Shown piece by piece: positions 18,136 to 27,690 of a stretch of DNA of 64,000 nucleotides. The DNA is from CAZHVS01 sp964536015 (GTDB lineage: Bacteria; Bacteroidota; Ignavibacteria; Ignavibacteriales; Ignavibacteriaceae). The first letter of the stretch is position 1. Each line of letters starts with the position of its first letter. The stretch covers positions 1 through 64,000 of the forward strand of contig CAZHVS010000001.1 in the NCBI GenBank assembly GCA_964536015.1, written 5' to 3'. Made by a program: the position numbers and the translations under genes. The notes beneath the pieces are model-generated. The model saw only the letters and a list, made by a program, of their open reading frames with translations. It ran no database searches and was not told where the DNA came from.

Positions 18136-19069
18136 ATTTTTTTCTGGCTTTTATTTCCATAGGTAATATACAGTTATAAATAAACTCATTAACTGGTGTA
18201 TCAACTCCGTATTTTTTACCCAATTTAACCACTGTTCCATTTTGGTAATCAATTTCAGATGGATTACCTTCCCAGACATCTCTTGTTAATGAAGATGTTG
18301 AATCATAAGGGAAAGTATCAATGAATGCAATTGTTTTTTCAACAATATCATTGTCCAAATTAATTCCAGTTTTTTGGGACAAAGTATAAATCTCTGAAAT
18401 TAGAGTTTCCATCAGAGTTCTTGTTCCTTTTAATTCTCTTAATACACCATAAGTTGAATGTGTTATAGCAAGCAGCCCACTTACACATATTGCAATAAAT
18501 TTTTTCCACAATTCAGCTGTTATATCTTCTGTAATTATACAACTAATCCCAGCATTATTTAACATTTCATTTATAACCACGATCCTTTCTGAATTTTTGT
18601 TATTCAATTCTCCAATTACAATACAAGGCTCTAAACCAGAATGGTTTATTACTCCCGGGGATTCAATCTTACTTATAATTTTACATAACCCGCCAATTAT
18701 ATTTTTATAATCTAATTCAGCGGCCAATTCTTCCGAGGCTAAAATCCCATTTTGTAATGGTATCACCACTGTATTGCTATGAATTATTGATTTTAACTTT
18801 TTGGCAATCTCTTTAACCTGCCACGCTTTAACACCAAGAATTATTAAATCGGCTCCTGAAATATCATAAAGATTATCAGTTACAAAGGCAGGATTAATTA
18901 TAAAATTCCCCTGAATACTTTTAACAGTTAATCCATGTTTCTTAATAGCTTTAAAATGTTCTCCACGGGAAAGAAAGGTAACTTTATTCCCATTCAAAGC
19001 TAACTTTCCTCCGAAGTAACCGCCAACCCCGCCTGCACCGATAATTGCAACTGTCATTTTTTTGTTCAT
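18134..19069 (-). CDS. panE: 2-dehydropantoate 2-reductase (PanE/ApbA family)
   Basis: A 311-residue NADPH-dependent ketopantoate reductase-like protein of coenzyme A synthesis. The N-terminal Rossmann motif VAIIGAGGVGGYFGGKLA, the conserved PLQNG segment (VVIPLQNGILASEEL), a Lys in ELWKKF and the C-terminal SLTRDVWEGNPSEIDYQNG match the family. It starts 1 bp after the membrane-protein gene stop and belongs to the redox gene group on the minus strand. Family members vary in substrate, so a different 2-keto acid is possible. Confidence 0.88.
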   Translation of the reverse strand: MNKKMTVAIIGAGGVGGYFGGKLALNGNKVTFLSRGEHFKAIKKHGLTVKSIQGNFIINPAFVTDNLYDISGADLIILGVKAWQVKEIAKKLKSIIHSNTVVIPLQNGILASEELAAELDYKNIIGGLCKIISKIESPGVINHSGLEPCIVIGELNNKNSERIVVINEMLNNAGISCIITEDITAELWKKFIAICVSGLLAITHSTYGVLRELKGTRTLMETLISEIYTLSQKTGINLDNDIVEKTIAFIDTFPYDSTSSLTRDVWEGNPSEIDYQNGTVVKLGKKYGVDTPVNEFIYNCILPMEIKARKK

Positions 19070-19070
19070 T

Positions 19071-19511
19071 TTATTTTGTCGGATTTATTTTACCACTGCG
19101 CAGCATCCAGGCTGCAATTGTACTTGCAATTGTCATTGCAGTAACGCTGCAAGCATAATCAGCAAATACACTTGTGGTAGAAAAATGATTTGATGATGCA
19201 TATAATCCAAAATTTACAGAAGCCCAAAATAGTAATGAGAATAAAAATCCATACTTTAGACCAGAAAGAAATGTTTTAGCACCTGCCCAGTGCATAACCA
19301 TAGTAATTAGAAAACCCATCGAAAAGGAAGTTACTGCCATTGCCCATATAATTAATTGATCGAGAGGTCGACTAAGTTGTTTCGTAAATTCTTCAGATAC
19401 AGCAGGATAAGAACGATAAACATCTTTTAAAATAATAATATAGGCTGCTGTATGAAGCAGAAGATTTACTATGGTTGTGGTTAATCCTGCAATAATAAAT
19501 TTTTTATTCAT
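19071..19511 (-). CDS. Small four-helix membrane protein, unknown function
   Basis: About 146 residues with four predicted membrane helices, near residues 6-28, 55-80, 88-108 and 120-138. I do not recognise the family with certainty; it resembles small integral membrane proteins of the DUF1761 kind. Two starts compete: ATG at 19517 lies directly against an AAGGA ribosome site, while ATG at 19511 has a 6-base spacing and is preferred. The gene's 5' end overlaps the dehydrogenase stop, so translation is probably coupled. Confidence 0.65.
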   Translation of the reverse strand: MNKKFIIAGLTTTIVNLLLHTAAYIIILKDVYRSYPAVSEEFTKQLSRPLDQLIIWAMAVTSFSMGFLITMVMHWAGAKTFLSGLKYGFLFSLLFWASVNFGLYASSNHFSTTSVFADYACSVTAMTIASTIAAWMLRSGKINPTK

Positions 19512-20478
19512 AATCATTCCTTAAAATATTTTTATACTGGTTTACAGTAATTGCAACATTCCCTCGTTTATGTCCTTGTTCAACATATTTATGAGCTTCA
19601 ACAATTTGATCAAAATTATAAATTCTATCTGTAACAGGTTTAATTTTTCCTGATTCTACAAGTTTAGTTATCTTGTTCAATCTTTCTGAACTTAGCTGTA
19701 GAGCTTCATCATCTATCGAAATGTATTTCCCATTTTGTGTTAATGATTTAGAACAAGTTTTCTTCAATACAGAAGTTTTTCTTTTTCCAACTGCATCAAG
19801 AACTAAATCATATTTCTCCAATTTATTTATAGAATCATAATTCATATAATCTAAAACTTTATCAGCACCTAAAAGTTTTACAAATTCAAAATTAGATGAA
19901 CTGCAAACTGCTGTAACTTCAGATCCAAAAGATTTTGCGTACTGAATAGCAAATGTACCTGAAGTTCCAGAAGCACCATAAATTAAGATCTTTGAACTAG
20001 ATTTAATTTGAGTGTTATCCATAAATTGTAATGCGAGAAATCCACCGTAAGCAACTGAAGTTGTATCTTCAAAACTTATATTCTTAGGTTTTATTGCTAA
20101 ACAACCACGCCTGGAATCTATTTCTTTCATACATTTATAATCTGCATAAGCTCCGAGTGAAAATCCTGTAAAACCATAAACCTCATCCCCAACTTTGAAT
20201 CGCTTTATTTCTGATCCTGCAAATTCAATTATTCCAGAAAAGACTTCACCAATAATTGGATTTCTCGGTCGTCGTATTCCAATCATTAATCTAAATGGAA
20301 TTATTAAACCAGGTGTAACTTTTGAACTTCTTATAAAAATATCACTGTCAGTTACTGAAGTTGCGTAGATATTAATAAGAACTTCATCTTTTTTAGGAAC
20401 AGGTTTTTTATATTCTTTAATCTGAAGTACTTCCGGTGATCCATACTTAGAGCAAATTATTACTTTCATAGTTTCCAT
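19504..20478 (-). CDS. NAD(P)-dependent alcohol dehydrogenase / quinone oxidoreductase (MDR family)
   Basis: A 324-residue medium-chain reductase. The N-terminal GroES-like domain (PKKDEVLINIYATSVTDSD) lacks the usual zinc cysteine/histidine set, and the nucleotide fold carries ILIYGASGTSGTFAIQYAK near residue 160. This fits the zeta-crystallin/quinone oxidoreductase branch, which reduces quinones or enones with NADPH. A second ATG lies 9 bp inside the chosen start. Its 3' end is repeated as the remnant at 17863-18135. It follows the NAD(P)H-binding gene by 11 bp. Confidence 0.86.
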   Translation of the reverse strand: METMKVIICSKYGSPEVLQIKEYKKPVPKKDEVLINIYATSVTDSDIFIRSSKVTPGLIIPFRLMIGIRRPRNPIIGEVFSGIIEFAGSEIKRFKVGDEVYGFTGFSLGAYADYKCMKEIDSRRGCLAIKPKNISFEDTTSVAYGGFLALQFMDNTQIKSSSKILIYGASGTSGTFAIQYAKSFGSEVTAVCSSSNFEFVKLLGADKVLDYMNYDSINKLEKYDLVLDAVGKRKTSVLKKTCSKSLTQNGKYISIDDEALQLSSERLNKITKLVESGKIKPVTDRIYNFDQIVEAHKYVEQGHKRGNVAITVNQYKNILRNDYE

Positions 20479-20489
20479 TTTTATTTTAA

Positions 20490-21206
20490 CTATTTATTAT
20501 AAATAACAGGCATTTTGAATTCCCATAAATCCCACCAATCTCCGTTCAGCAATAATTCAACAATAAAATGAGCAACATTTATTCTGCTTGTTTTTCCAGC
20601 ATCAAAAACAGGACTTCTTCTCGGTGATTCAATAATTTCATATGCACTTACTTTCTCTTCGTTTATCAAAGTATCTGGTCGTACGGCAATCCATTCAACT
20701 TTAGAATTATGATTAGCAATAACAGTTGATAAATAAGATGCTGCTTCAACATTATCTTTATGAGGTGGAAGAATAAGTTTTAGTAAGGAAAGCACAACTC
20801 TATCTTTAGAAGAATAATTCTCTTGTAATTTTCGATTCATATTTGCAGTTGTGTTCATTAAGATAAGTTTTACTTTTTCTTTTTTACTTCTTTTAATTGC
20901 ATTACAAATATTTTTGATGGAATCACTTACCAGCATTCTTGGCTTTCCAAATATCCCCTTAAAATTTATATTATGACCAAGACAACAAACAACAGCATCA
21001 CAATCACTTATCAATTCAATGTTTTTATTCAGATCAAATTCTGATATGGTCCCAATTATAATTTCTAAAAGATCATTTTTCCTTAACTCATTTAATACAA
21101 GACTTTCATTGCGAGCAACAGCTTTAACATTAACATTTCTATCCAACAATTGTTTAACAACAAGTTTGCCTGTTGCACCTGTGGCTCCGAGAACTAAAAC
21201 TTTCAT
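20490..21206 (-). CDS. NAD(P)H-binding atypical short-chain reductase (NmrA/SDR-like)
   Basis: A 238-residue protein with the N-terminal GATGATGKLVVKQLL nucleotide-binding motif and a Rossmann fold (DCDAVVCCLGHN at the next strand). It belongs to atypical SDRs that bind NAD(P)H, often with regulatory or flavin/quinone reductase roles. It is the first gene of the minus-strand redox group that also holds the quinone oxidoreductase, the membrane protein and panE. The substrate is unknown. Confidence 0.83.
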   Translation of the reverse strand: MKVLVLGATGATGKLVVKQLLDRNVNVKAVARNESLVLNELRKNDLLEIIIGTISEFDLNKNIELISDCDAVVCCLGHNINFKGIFGKPRMLVSDSIKNICNAIKRSKKEKVKLILMNTTANMNRKLQENYSSKDRVVLSLLKLILPPHKDNVEAASYLSTVIANHNSKVEWIAVRPDTLINEEKVSAYEIIESPRRSPVFDAGKTSRINVAHFIVELLLNGDWWDLWEFKMPVIYNK

Positions 21207-21350
21207 AAATATCCCTCAAATCTTTTCAAATATTTGTTAACTACATTATATCTACAATTATTCAGCGAAAAACTTCAACAACTATAAGAATCCAGATTAG
21301 AAAAATTTTTCTTAACATTAGTAAACTTAAAATACTGCTATTTTTTAGAA

Positions 21351-21788
21351 TTAACTTTTATTCTGAAAATTTAATTTGTTGTTGAGATATTCATGGAAAA
21401 TAGCGTAACCTCTTCTTTTAACTCTCAAATCCTTCTCAAATTCAATAATTTTCTTCAGTACTTTCATACCTTCGTCGCTATTCATTCTGTACAATGACAA
21501 GCCTAATAATATTTTTATTTCAGAGATTGTTTCCATTTTTAATTGTTTAATTAAAATCTCTTCTGTTTCAATTATTCTGTAGTACCCAGCAAAATAAATA
21601 GCACTTTTTCTGACTTGTTCATTTTCTGATAAAATACCTGACTTTATATTCTGCAGCGCATACTTATTTTTTGTTATTTCAGCAATTTTTTGATGCTGGG
21701 CGAAGATTGATGAATTGGCACAACCAAATAATGTTATAATCATAGCAAAAAAATAACCTAAGGGAATTTTTATTGATAAAGTTTTCAT
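21351..21788 (-). CDS. Putative lipoprotein with HEAT-like helices
   Basis: A 145-residue protein with a signal peptide and a probable lipobox (TLFGC, about residue 23). The mature part is helical, and the pattern of paired helices (NEQVRKSAIYFAGYYR, ISEIKILLGLSLYRM, RVKRRGYAIFHEYL) resembles HEAT repeats, suggesting a binding role at the inner face of the outer membrane or in the periplasm. It starts 20 bp after the preceding T9SS gene in the same direction and could be co-transcribed with it. I do not know the family. Confidence 0.6.
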   Translation of the reverse strand: MKTLSIKIPLGYFFAMIITLFGCANSSIFAQHQKIAEITKNKYALQNIKSGILSENEQVRKSAIYFAGYYRIIETEEILIKQLKMETISEIKILLGLSLYRMNSDEGMKVLKKIIEFEKDLRVKRRGYAIFHEYLNNKLNFQNKS

Positions 21789-21808
21789 AATTTGTCTTTT
21801 CCTTAATC

Positions 21809-23275
21809 TTATTTTAAAACGACCATCTTACGTTCTATTTCAGCTTCATCACCTTTTAACTGATATATATAAACTCCGCTCGGCATTCCTGATGCATTGA
21901 ACGTTTCTGAATAATGTCCGGATTTAAATTCTTTATCTGCAATTTCTTTAACGAGTTCACCAAGTGAATTATAAAGACTTAATTTATATCTTCCATTTTT
22001 AATAATAGCAAATTCTATTGTAGTTGTTGGATTAAACGGGTTTGGATAATTCTGATATAATTTGAATTCTGAGGGAAGTTTGCCAGTATTCTTTTCAATT
22101 CCTGCTATGGTAATATTAATTGAAAAAGTACAAACAACACTAACATTAGCGCTATCGGTTGCGGCAACTTTCACAATAATATTATTTGCAGAATCAGGTA
22201 TACCACTGAAAATTCTACTAACAGCATCAAATGTTAGCCAGGATGGTAAAGGAGCACCATCGCTTAAACTTGCAGAATAAGTTAAAGTATTATTGCCATC
22301 GTCATCAATAAAAGTCGAGTCGGGAATTGTAAATGTAAATTGTTTACCTAATGAAACAGATTGATCAGGTATCTGACTATATACATATGGAATAAAGTTA
22401 GTATGCTTTAAACTATCAATTATGTTATCAATTTTTACCCAGTAAGTATAATAACTTTGCCAGCTTAATCCACCGGATGTAAAAAATAGATATTTTCCAT
22501 CACTCGATACGAACTGACCATACTCCCAATTATAACCAGGTTTACTAATTGGTTCTTCAAGTTTTTTGGGATTCGTCCATTTTCCATTTTCTTTTTTAAA
22601 ACTTAGATACATGTCCGCTGCCCCATTAAATGGTGTTCTTGATACAATCAAATATGATTCATTAGCTGAAATTAAAAAATCGTTCTCCTGGTAAGAACTG
22701 TTTATAGGTGTTCCTAAACTTTGAAGGACAGTATCACCATTTCTCATTATTAAATAACAGATATCTCCATTTGATGAAGATTCATTGTAAGAAGAAGCAT
22801 AATAATTATTCGCAGTTGTTTTTTGCAAATAATGTGATTTAAAATCTTGAAAAATTAGTCTTCTAGGGACACTCCACCCGGTACTTAATCTTTTTGAGTA
22901 ATAAGTATGGAATGAATTATCCTGTAAATATATAATACTATCATCGGGAGATAATTTTGGTGCCATAAATCCCTCAAAAACATTATTTGGTCCTTGCCAC
23001 GAATTGTTTTCATACTTATAATATTTCACTCTTAAATTAGTTGGAGGATAAGTATTTATTTCGGCATAATAAATTTCTTTTCCATCAGTTGTAATTGCAA
23101 TTCTTTCACAGGGACGCATTACGTTAGTTACCGGTAAATTAAATATTTTAGGAGTATTACCAGGAAGTACTTGTCCTAAATATAAACTATCATTCGGTAT
23201 TGGTTGCGCAAGAGATAAAATCTCAGTCATTAAAGACAAGATAATTAAAAGAAATTTTTTTGATAGCATTTGCAT
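21809..23275 (-). CDS. T9SS-sorted protein with PD40-like propeller and cadherin-like Ig domain
   Basis: A 488-residue secreted protein. A signal peptide of about 23 residues ends near SLAQP. The first ~280 residues show WD40/PD40-like blades (KLSPDDSIIYLQ, FVSSDGKYLFFTSGG). Residues about 300-390 form a dystroglycan/cadherin-like domain (PSWLTFDAVSRIFSGIPDS). A Por sorting domain opens with FKLYQNYPNPFNPTTTIEF and ends YQLKGDEAEIERKMVVLK. The neighbours on the same strand are a lipoprotein gene and, upstream, a LytTR two-component pair that may control it. The ligand is unknown. Confidence 0.85.
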   Translation of the reverse strand: MQMLSKKFLLIILSLMTEILSLAQPIPNDSLYLGQVLPGNTPKIFNLPVTNVMRPCERIAITTDGKEIYYAEINTYPPTNLRVKYYKYENNSWQGPNNVFEGFMAPKLSPDDSIIYLQDNSFHTYYSKRLSTGWSVPRRLIFQDFKSHYLQKTTANNYYASSYNESSSNGDICYLIMRNGDTVLQSLGTPINSSYQENDFLISANESYLIVSRTPFNGAADMYLSFKKENGKWTNPKKLEEPISKPGYNWEYGQFVSSDGKYLFFTSGGLSWQSYYTYWVKIDNIIDSLKHTNFIPYVYSQIPDQSVSLGKQFTFTIPDSTFIDDDGNNTLTYSASLSDGAPLPSWLTFDAVSRIFSGIPDSANNIIVKVAATDSANVSVVCTFSINITIAGIEKNTGKLPSEFKLYQNYPNPFNPTTTIEFAIIKNGRYKLSLYNSLGELVKEIADKEFKSGHYSETFNASGMPSGVYIYQLKGDEAEIERKMVVLK

Positions 23276-23494
23276 AAATATTTTCCTTTCAGTTTATTAA
23301 ATACTTAATCTTATCTTTTTATTCTTAAAGAATAATTATAATCACGTATGCAAATTTATTTTTGAAAATTGGTGTTTATTTGAGAATCCTTGTTAAGTGC
23401 ACCAAAACCTTGTGAAATGCACTCTTAATAGGTATGAAGGGTAATCTTGAAAACTTAGAATCTTAATAATTGTTGAATTTCAAATAAGATTGAG

Positions 23495-24199
23495 TTAAAC
23501 TCCGATCTTTTTTAAAAGATGAATTTTATGTCGACTAACAGGCAAACAATCTCCACTTTTTAATATTGCCCTATATTTACCTCCACCATGACATTGAATC
23601 GATTCAACATAATCTCGATCGACGATAAATGATTTATGAATACGATAATAATTTGAAGGCAGCAAAGGAATAAGCTGCTTAATTGATCTATCATAAATTA
23701 CAACTTGATTATTTAGTAAGTGAAGTTCTACATAAATATTATCAGATTTAAAATATTTTATTTCTTCCAGCGGAATTATTTTTATTTCAAATCCTTTTTT
23801 TACAGAAAGATATTTTATCGAATGGCCATCCAATGCATGACTTGATTTCAACCTTTGAAATGCAGCTTTCAATCTTTCAAGACTGTAAGGCTTTGGAATA
23901 AAATCTAAAACTCCATACTCAAACGCTTCAATGGCTCTATTTATATTTGCTGAAATAATAATCGTATGGAAAGATTGGCTGACTACCTGTTTAAGTATAT
24001 TGAACCCATCTTTAGCATTTAGATTCAAATCTAAAAGTAAAACATCAATTGGTTTTTCTTTAAGATATAAAAGTGCACCATCAAGAGTGGTTTCTATATG
24101 GATGCTGTTAATCTCTTTTTGCAGAATCTGTCCTACAAGATATTTAATATCTTCAGCAGTAGGTTTTTCATCTTCTACAATTAATATTCTCATTATCAA
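23495..24199 (-). CDS. LytTR-family response regulator
   Basis: A 234-residue regulator. The N-terminal receiver shows the acidic pair EDEK and the phosphoacceptor Asp in LLLDLNLNAKDG, followed by a Lys in IPKPYS. Residues about 135-230 form a LytTR DNA-binding domain (KSDNIYVELHLLNNQ, YRIHKSFIVDRDYVESI). It overlaps the histidine kinase gene by 4 bp, so the two proteins form one system. Likely targets are nearby surface-protein genes, but this is only inferred from position. Confidence 0.92.
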   Translation of the reverse strand: MIMRILIVEDEKPTAEDIKYLVGQILQKEINSIHIETTLDGALLYLKEKPIDVLLLDLNLNAKDGFNILKQVVSQSFHTIIISANINRAIEAFEYGVLDFIPKPYSLERLKAAFQRLKSSHALDGHSIKYLSVKKGFEIKIIPLEEIKYFKSDNIYVELHLLNNQVVIYDRSIKQLIPLLPSNYYRIHKSFIVDRDYVESIQCHGGGKYRAILKSGDCLPVSRHKIHLLKKIGV

Positions 24200-25956
24200 T
24201 TTTTGATTTCAATGATTGATTCCCAGCCACCATCAAATTTATTTGAAGTGAAGTTCCATCTTTTAGGATAACCTTCTTCCAACCTGCTTTTAATATATTT
24301 TGCACCGAATCCTGTTGAACCCTTTGTATCCTCTACATTAAAACTTCCATCATTTGTAAGTATGTATTTTGTGGACTTAGTTTCTTTAATTGATTGCAGT
24401 TTAAAAGTGCCTTCGGTTCTATTCTCATATCCGTGAGTTAAACCATTTTCGACAAGAGTGTGAAATATCATTGGCGGGATAGTATCCTGTTCATCAATAT
24501 TTATTGTTTCCAGCTTATAATCAGCGCCTTTTCTATAACTCATAATTTTTAAATGAGCTTTGCACAAATCAATTTCTTGAGTGATTGGGATTAGTTTTAA
24601 CGCGGATACTTGATTTATCATTCTAAACTCTTCTGCAAGCGCTTCAATTAATTTTATAGCGGATGCAGAGTCTTTTCTCAACCACGCAATAATTGATGTT
24701 AATGTGTTTAAGATAAAATGTGGGTTTATATTTTTTCTTAGTAGCTCATTTTCTAATCGTGCAGATTTAAGCTGTGCTACTTTTTCAGCGGTTTCTTTTT
24801 TAGCAAACTGCCTTGCTATAGAAAAGCTTGTGCACACAACCATTGTTGAAGCCAATCCTGCAAAAGCAAAATTTAAATAATATGCTGCCCACGCTGCTAT
24901 AATTCCAACGAATATAATTAGACTTTCTTCCTTCCGTTTATATAGTGCCCAAAGTGTGATAAGACTGCTTATTGTAAGAACACATAAAGACATTATGCTA
25001 AAAACAGTTTCGACGTTTGTAAAAAAGTAGAAGATGATAGGGTTTATTATTACAACTGGACCAATGAGTTTTTTAGGAAATGAAAACAGGTAAATAAAAA
25101 ATGTTGGGAATAGAATTGAAAATAAAACGGTAATGATTTGATAACTGTAATTCTGCCAGTGAATAAAAGTAGTTTTGGTAATCACTAGAACTGGAAACAG
25201 CATTGTTACAGAATCCATTATGACAATTAAGCAAATAAAACTGAATAATAAATGTTCAATTTTTCTTTTCCTTGCAAAGAAAAGGAATAAATTAAAAAGA
25301 AATGGGATGAATAAAATGCCTCCGATAAAAAATGCTTGATAATACAGTCTGAATATTTTTCCGAGCAGAGTATCATATTTACCAATCACAATGTCAGAAT
25401 AAAACCATTTCCAAGATGAGTAATTGTTGTGATTTGAAATTCTAAAAATAATAAAATGCTTGCCTAGTGTTACGAGGTTAGACGGAATGGCAAAGTTGAA
25501 ATTGTACGAACCGGCTTTCTCATCTGCCTTATTAAGTCCAAGTTTTCCATTTTGTGCAATCTGAATTCCATCCCAATAAATTTCATAAGCAGTTACAAGA
25601 TTTATTGGAAACAGACCTAAAACCTCATTATTAATTAGCGAATCCTCAATAACAATATTAGTTCTTATAAGCCAATTGCCCACTGTATATCTTTCTTCAT
25701 CAATGGTTGGTTCAAACAGTTGCCACAATGAGTCTGGAATAGTTCTAAGAAAATTATTTGGTTCAGTGTCTTTAGTTATTTGCCAATTAGTTAAGTGAGT
25801 TGATTTATCGAATGATGATATAATGGTGTATGGTAAATCGGTTGCACTAAGTTTATTATTAGTTACCGCAAAAAGGATAATAAAAGAATAAAAAGTGGTA
25901 GAGAGGTTTAATTTTTTCACAATATTCTTATATTCTAAATAAAGTAGATTAATCAT
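24196..25956 (-). CDS. LytS-like sensor histidine kinase with 7TM-DISM input domain
   Basis: A 586-residue inner-membrane kinase. After an N-terminal signal/membrane segment, residues about 40-190 are an extracytoplasmic 7TMR-DISM-like beta domain, then seven membrane helices run to about residue 385. A His_kinase domain follows with the phosphoacceptor region LRKNINPHFILNTLTSI, and a HATPase ends the protein (LVENGLTHGYENR, GSTGFGAKYIKSRL). It is coupled to the LytTR regulator by a 4-bp overlap. The input domain suggests that it senses a carbohydrate or other small periplasmic ligand. Confidence 0.9.
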   Translation of the reverse strand: MINLLYLEYKNIVKKLNLSTTFYSFIILFAVTNNKLSATDLPYTIISSFDKSTHLTNWQITKDTEPNNFLRTIPDSLWQLFEPTIDEERYTVGNWLIRTNIVIEDSLINNEVLGLFPINLVTAYEIYWDGIQIAQNGKLGLNKADEKAGSYNFNFAIPSNLVTLGKHFIIFRISNHNNYSSWKWFYSDIVIGKYDTLLGKIFRLYYQAFFIGGILFIPFLFNLFLFFARKRKIEHLLFSFICLIVIMDSVTMLFPVLVITKTTFIHWQNYSYQIITVLFSILFPTFFIYLFSFPKKLIGPVVIINPIIFYFFTNVETVFSIMSLCVLTISSLITLWALYKRKEESLIIFVGIIAAWAAYYLNFAFAGLASTMVVCTSFSIARQFAKKETAEKVAQLKSARLENELLRKNINPHFILNTLTSIIAWLRKDSASAIKLIEALAEEFRMINQVSALKLIPITQEIDLCKAHLKIMSYRKGADYKLETINIDEQDTIPPMIFHTLVENGLTHGYENRTEGTFKLQSIKETKSTKYILTNDGSFNVEDTKGSTGFGAKYIKSRLEEGYPKRWNFTSNKFDGGWESIIEIKN

Positions 25957-26195
25957 ATTTTTAAAATAATGAACGAATAATCAAACCACAAAAATGAAAT
26001 TTGAATTTTGAACTAAAGAGACACAATTAAATTTTAAGCTCAAGCGATGTTATTTTTCAAATATTATCTTTTTATTGAGCAATTAGAGTGCAATAAAGAA
26101 TGAGAAAATGAAATTAAAAACAAATTTGATCAAGAAAGTTCTTTATAATTAAGAATTTATCACGATGAGACTATTTTTAATGAAGAACTCCAAAT

Positions 26196-26272
26196 TGGAG
26201 GCGCCGGTCGGATTCGAACCGACGAATAAAGGTTTTGCAGACCTTCGCCTTAAACCACTTGGCCACAGCGCC
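26196..26272 (-). tRNA. tRNA-Cys (anticodon GCA)
   Basis: On the minus strand acceptor GGCGCTG pairs with CGGCGCC, the anticodon stem AAGGT/ACCTT holds loop CTGCAAA, and the T-arm has TTCGAAT. The discriminator is T, and CCA is encoded (revcomp of 26196-26198). Confidence 0.94.
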
Positions 26273-26307
26273 ATCAAAAAAAAATCCACCAATGTGGATT
26301 TGTGGAG

Positions 26308-26380
<73 letters not shown>

Positions 26381-26445
26381 ATTGTTTAAAATGAACTGTG
26401 CAAATATAATAATGCAGCTATAGTTCTCCAAATATTTTATTGCTT

Positions 26446-26964
26446 TTACTTCCTTGCTCCATGCAAATATCCTCTATAAGGTATTGCAGATTGAACAGAA
26501 ATAAATGCTTTTTTGTCAATAGATTCTATCAAGCGAATGATTTCTCTTTGCATTTTTCTTGGCACAACACAATAAATCATTGCAACTCCACCGCTTCCAC
26601 CTTCTCCAGGAATTAATGTAGCTCCAAATTTAGACTCACGAAGTTTATCTACAATGAGATCTGCATGAAGCATTGAAATTATGTTCAACTGAACATAGCC
26701 AAGTCCAATTTTTTGTTCAAGTGATATTCCTAAAATATTACCCAAACCAAAACCAATTGCATAACCAAAAAGATTAGGAATATGTTCAAGATGCTGAAAG
26801 ATAAATCTAATTGCAAAAACCCAGATTAATACTTCAAAAAAACCTGCTAAACCTGCAAGGTATTTTCGTCCCTGTACAACTAAAATAGTTCTGAATGTTC
26901 CAACAGTAACATCACAGATTCTCATCAACATTATAATTACAGGACCAAGAAATCCTTCCAGCAT
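26446..26964 (-). CDS. UPF0316/DUF5698-DUF2179 membrane protein
   Basis: About 172 residues from the preferred ATG at 26964, which follows an AGGAG ribosome site; the open frame extends further (to 27036) without support. The first ~95 residues hold three membrane helices (ICDVTVGTFRTILVVQGRKY is the conserved family signature), and the C-terminal cytosolic domain is DUF2179-like (ATLIPGEGGSGGVAMIYCVV). Members of this family are uncharacterised integral membrane proteins; the DUF2179 fold may bind a nucleotide. It is divergent from pcm. Confidence 0.82.
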   Translation of the reverse strand: MLEGFLGPVIIMLMRICDVTVGTFRTILVVQGRKYLAGLAGFFEVLIWVFAIRFIFQHLEHIPNLFGYAIGFGLGNILGISLEQKIGLGYVQLNIISMLHADLIVDKLRESKFGATLIPGEGGSGGVAMIYCVVPRKMQREIIRLIESIDKKAFISVQSAIPYRGYLHGARK

Positions 26965-27051
26965 TTTTTCTCCTAATTGATTTTTGTTTAACTGCAATTT
27001 AATCAAATCTATAAAAATATTTTTATCTTTGCACATAAATTTTAGATTTAG

Positions 27052-27690
27052 ATGTACGAAACAGAAAGAAAAGAATTAGTAAAAAAATTAAAAGAGAAAG
27101 GAATAAAAGATGCTACCGTTCTTAATGCAATTGAGCAAGTTGAACGTCATCTTTTCGTTCCAAAGACAATAGAATTCCGGGCTTATAAAGATATTGCTTT
27201 ACCAATTGGTTATGGACAAACAATTTCTCAACCATATACTGTTGCAGTGATGACTGAAGCTCTAAAGTTATCTGCTGGAGACAAAGTTTTAGAAATTGGT
27301 ACAGGTTCAGGATATCAGGCAGCTATATTATGTACAATGGGTATGCAGGTATTTTCCATAGAAAGAAGCTTTGAGCTGTTTGAGCAGACCAGAAAAATTT
27401 TAGAAAAATTAAATTATCGGGCTTACCTTAAATGGGGTGATGGTACGATTGGTCTTGAAGAATTTGCTCCTTATAATGCAATTATTGTTACCGCTGGAGC
27501 TCCTAAAATTCCTGCTTCATTAAGAAAGCAATTAGCTGTAGGTGGAAGGCTTGTTATTCCTGTTGGTGGAAAGACTTCTCAGACTATGAAAGTATTGACA
27601 AAATTTTCAGAAAATGATTTTGTTGAAGAAGAAATTCCTGAATTTGCATTTGTCCCACTAATTGGTAGAGAAGGTTGGAGTCAAAGGTAA
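27052..27690 (+). CDS. pcm: Protein-L-isoaspartate O-methyltransferase
   Basis: A 212-residue SAM-dependent methyltransferase that repairs isoaspartyl residues in aged proteins. The SAM motif VLEIGTGSGYQAAIL is near residue 80, preceded by the family-specific YKDIALPIGYGQTISQPYTVA with the catalytic Ser/Thr region. The end is conserved (FVPLIGREGW). Length is normal. The 3' end overlaps the start of miaA by 16 bp. A TATCTTTG box 22 bp upstream of the ATG resembles a Bacteroidota -7 element, but no clear -33 partner is seen. Confidence 0.94.
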   Translation: MYETERKELVKKLKEKGIKDATVLNAIEQVERHLFVPKTIEFRAYKDIALPIGYGQTISQPYTVAVMTEALKLSAGDKVLEIGTGSGYQAAILCTMGMQVFSIERSFELFEQTRKILEKLNYRAYLKWGDGTIGLEEFAPYNAIIVTAGAPKIPASLRKQLAVGGRLVIPVGGKTSQTMKVLTKFSENDFVEEEIPEFAFVPLIGREGWSQR

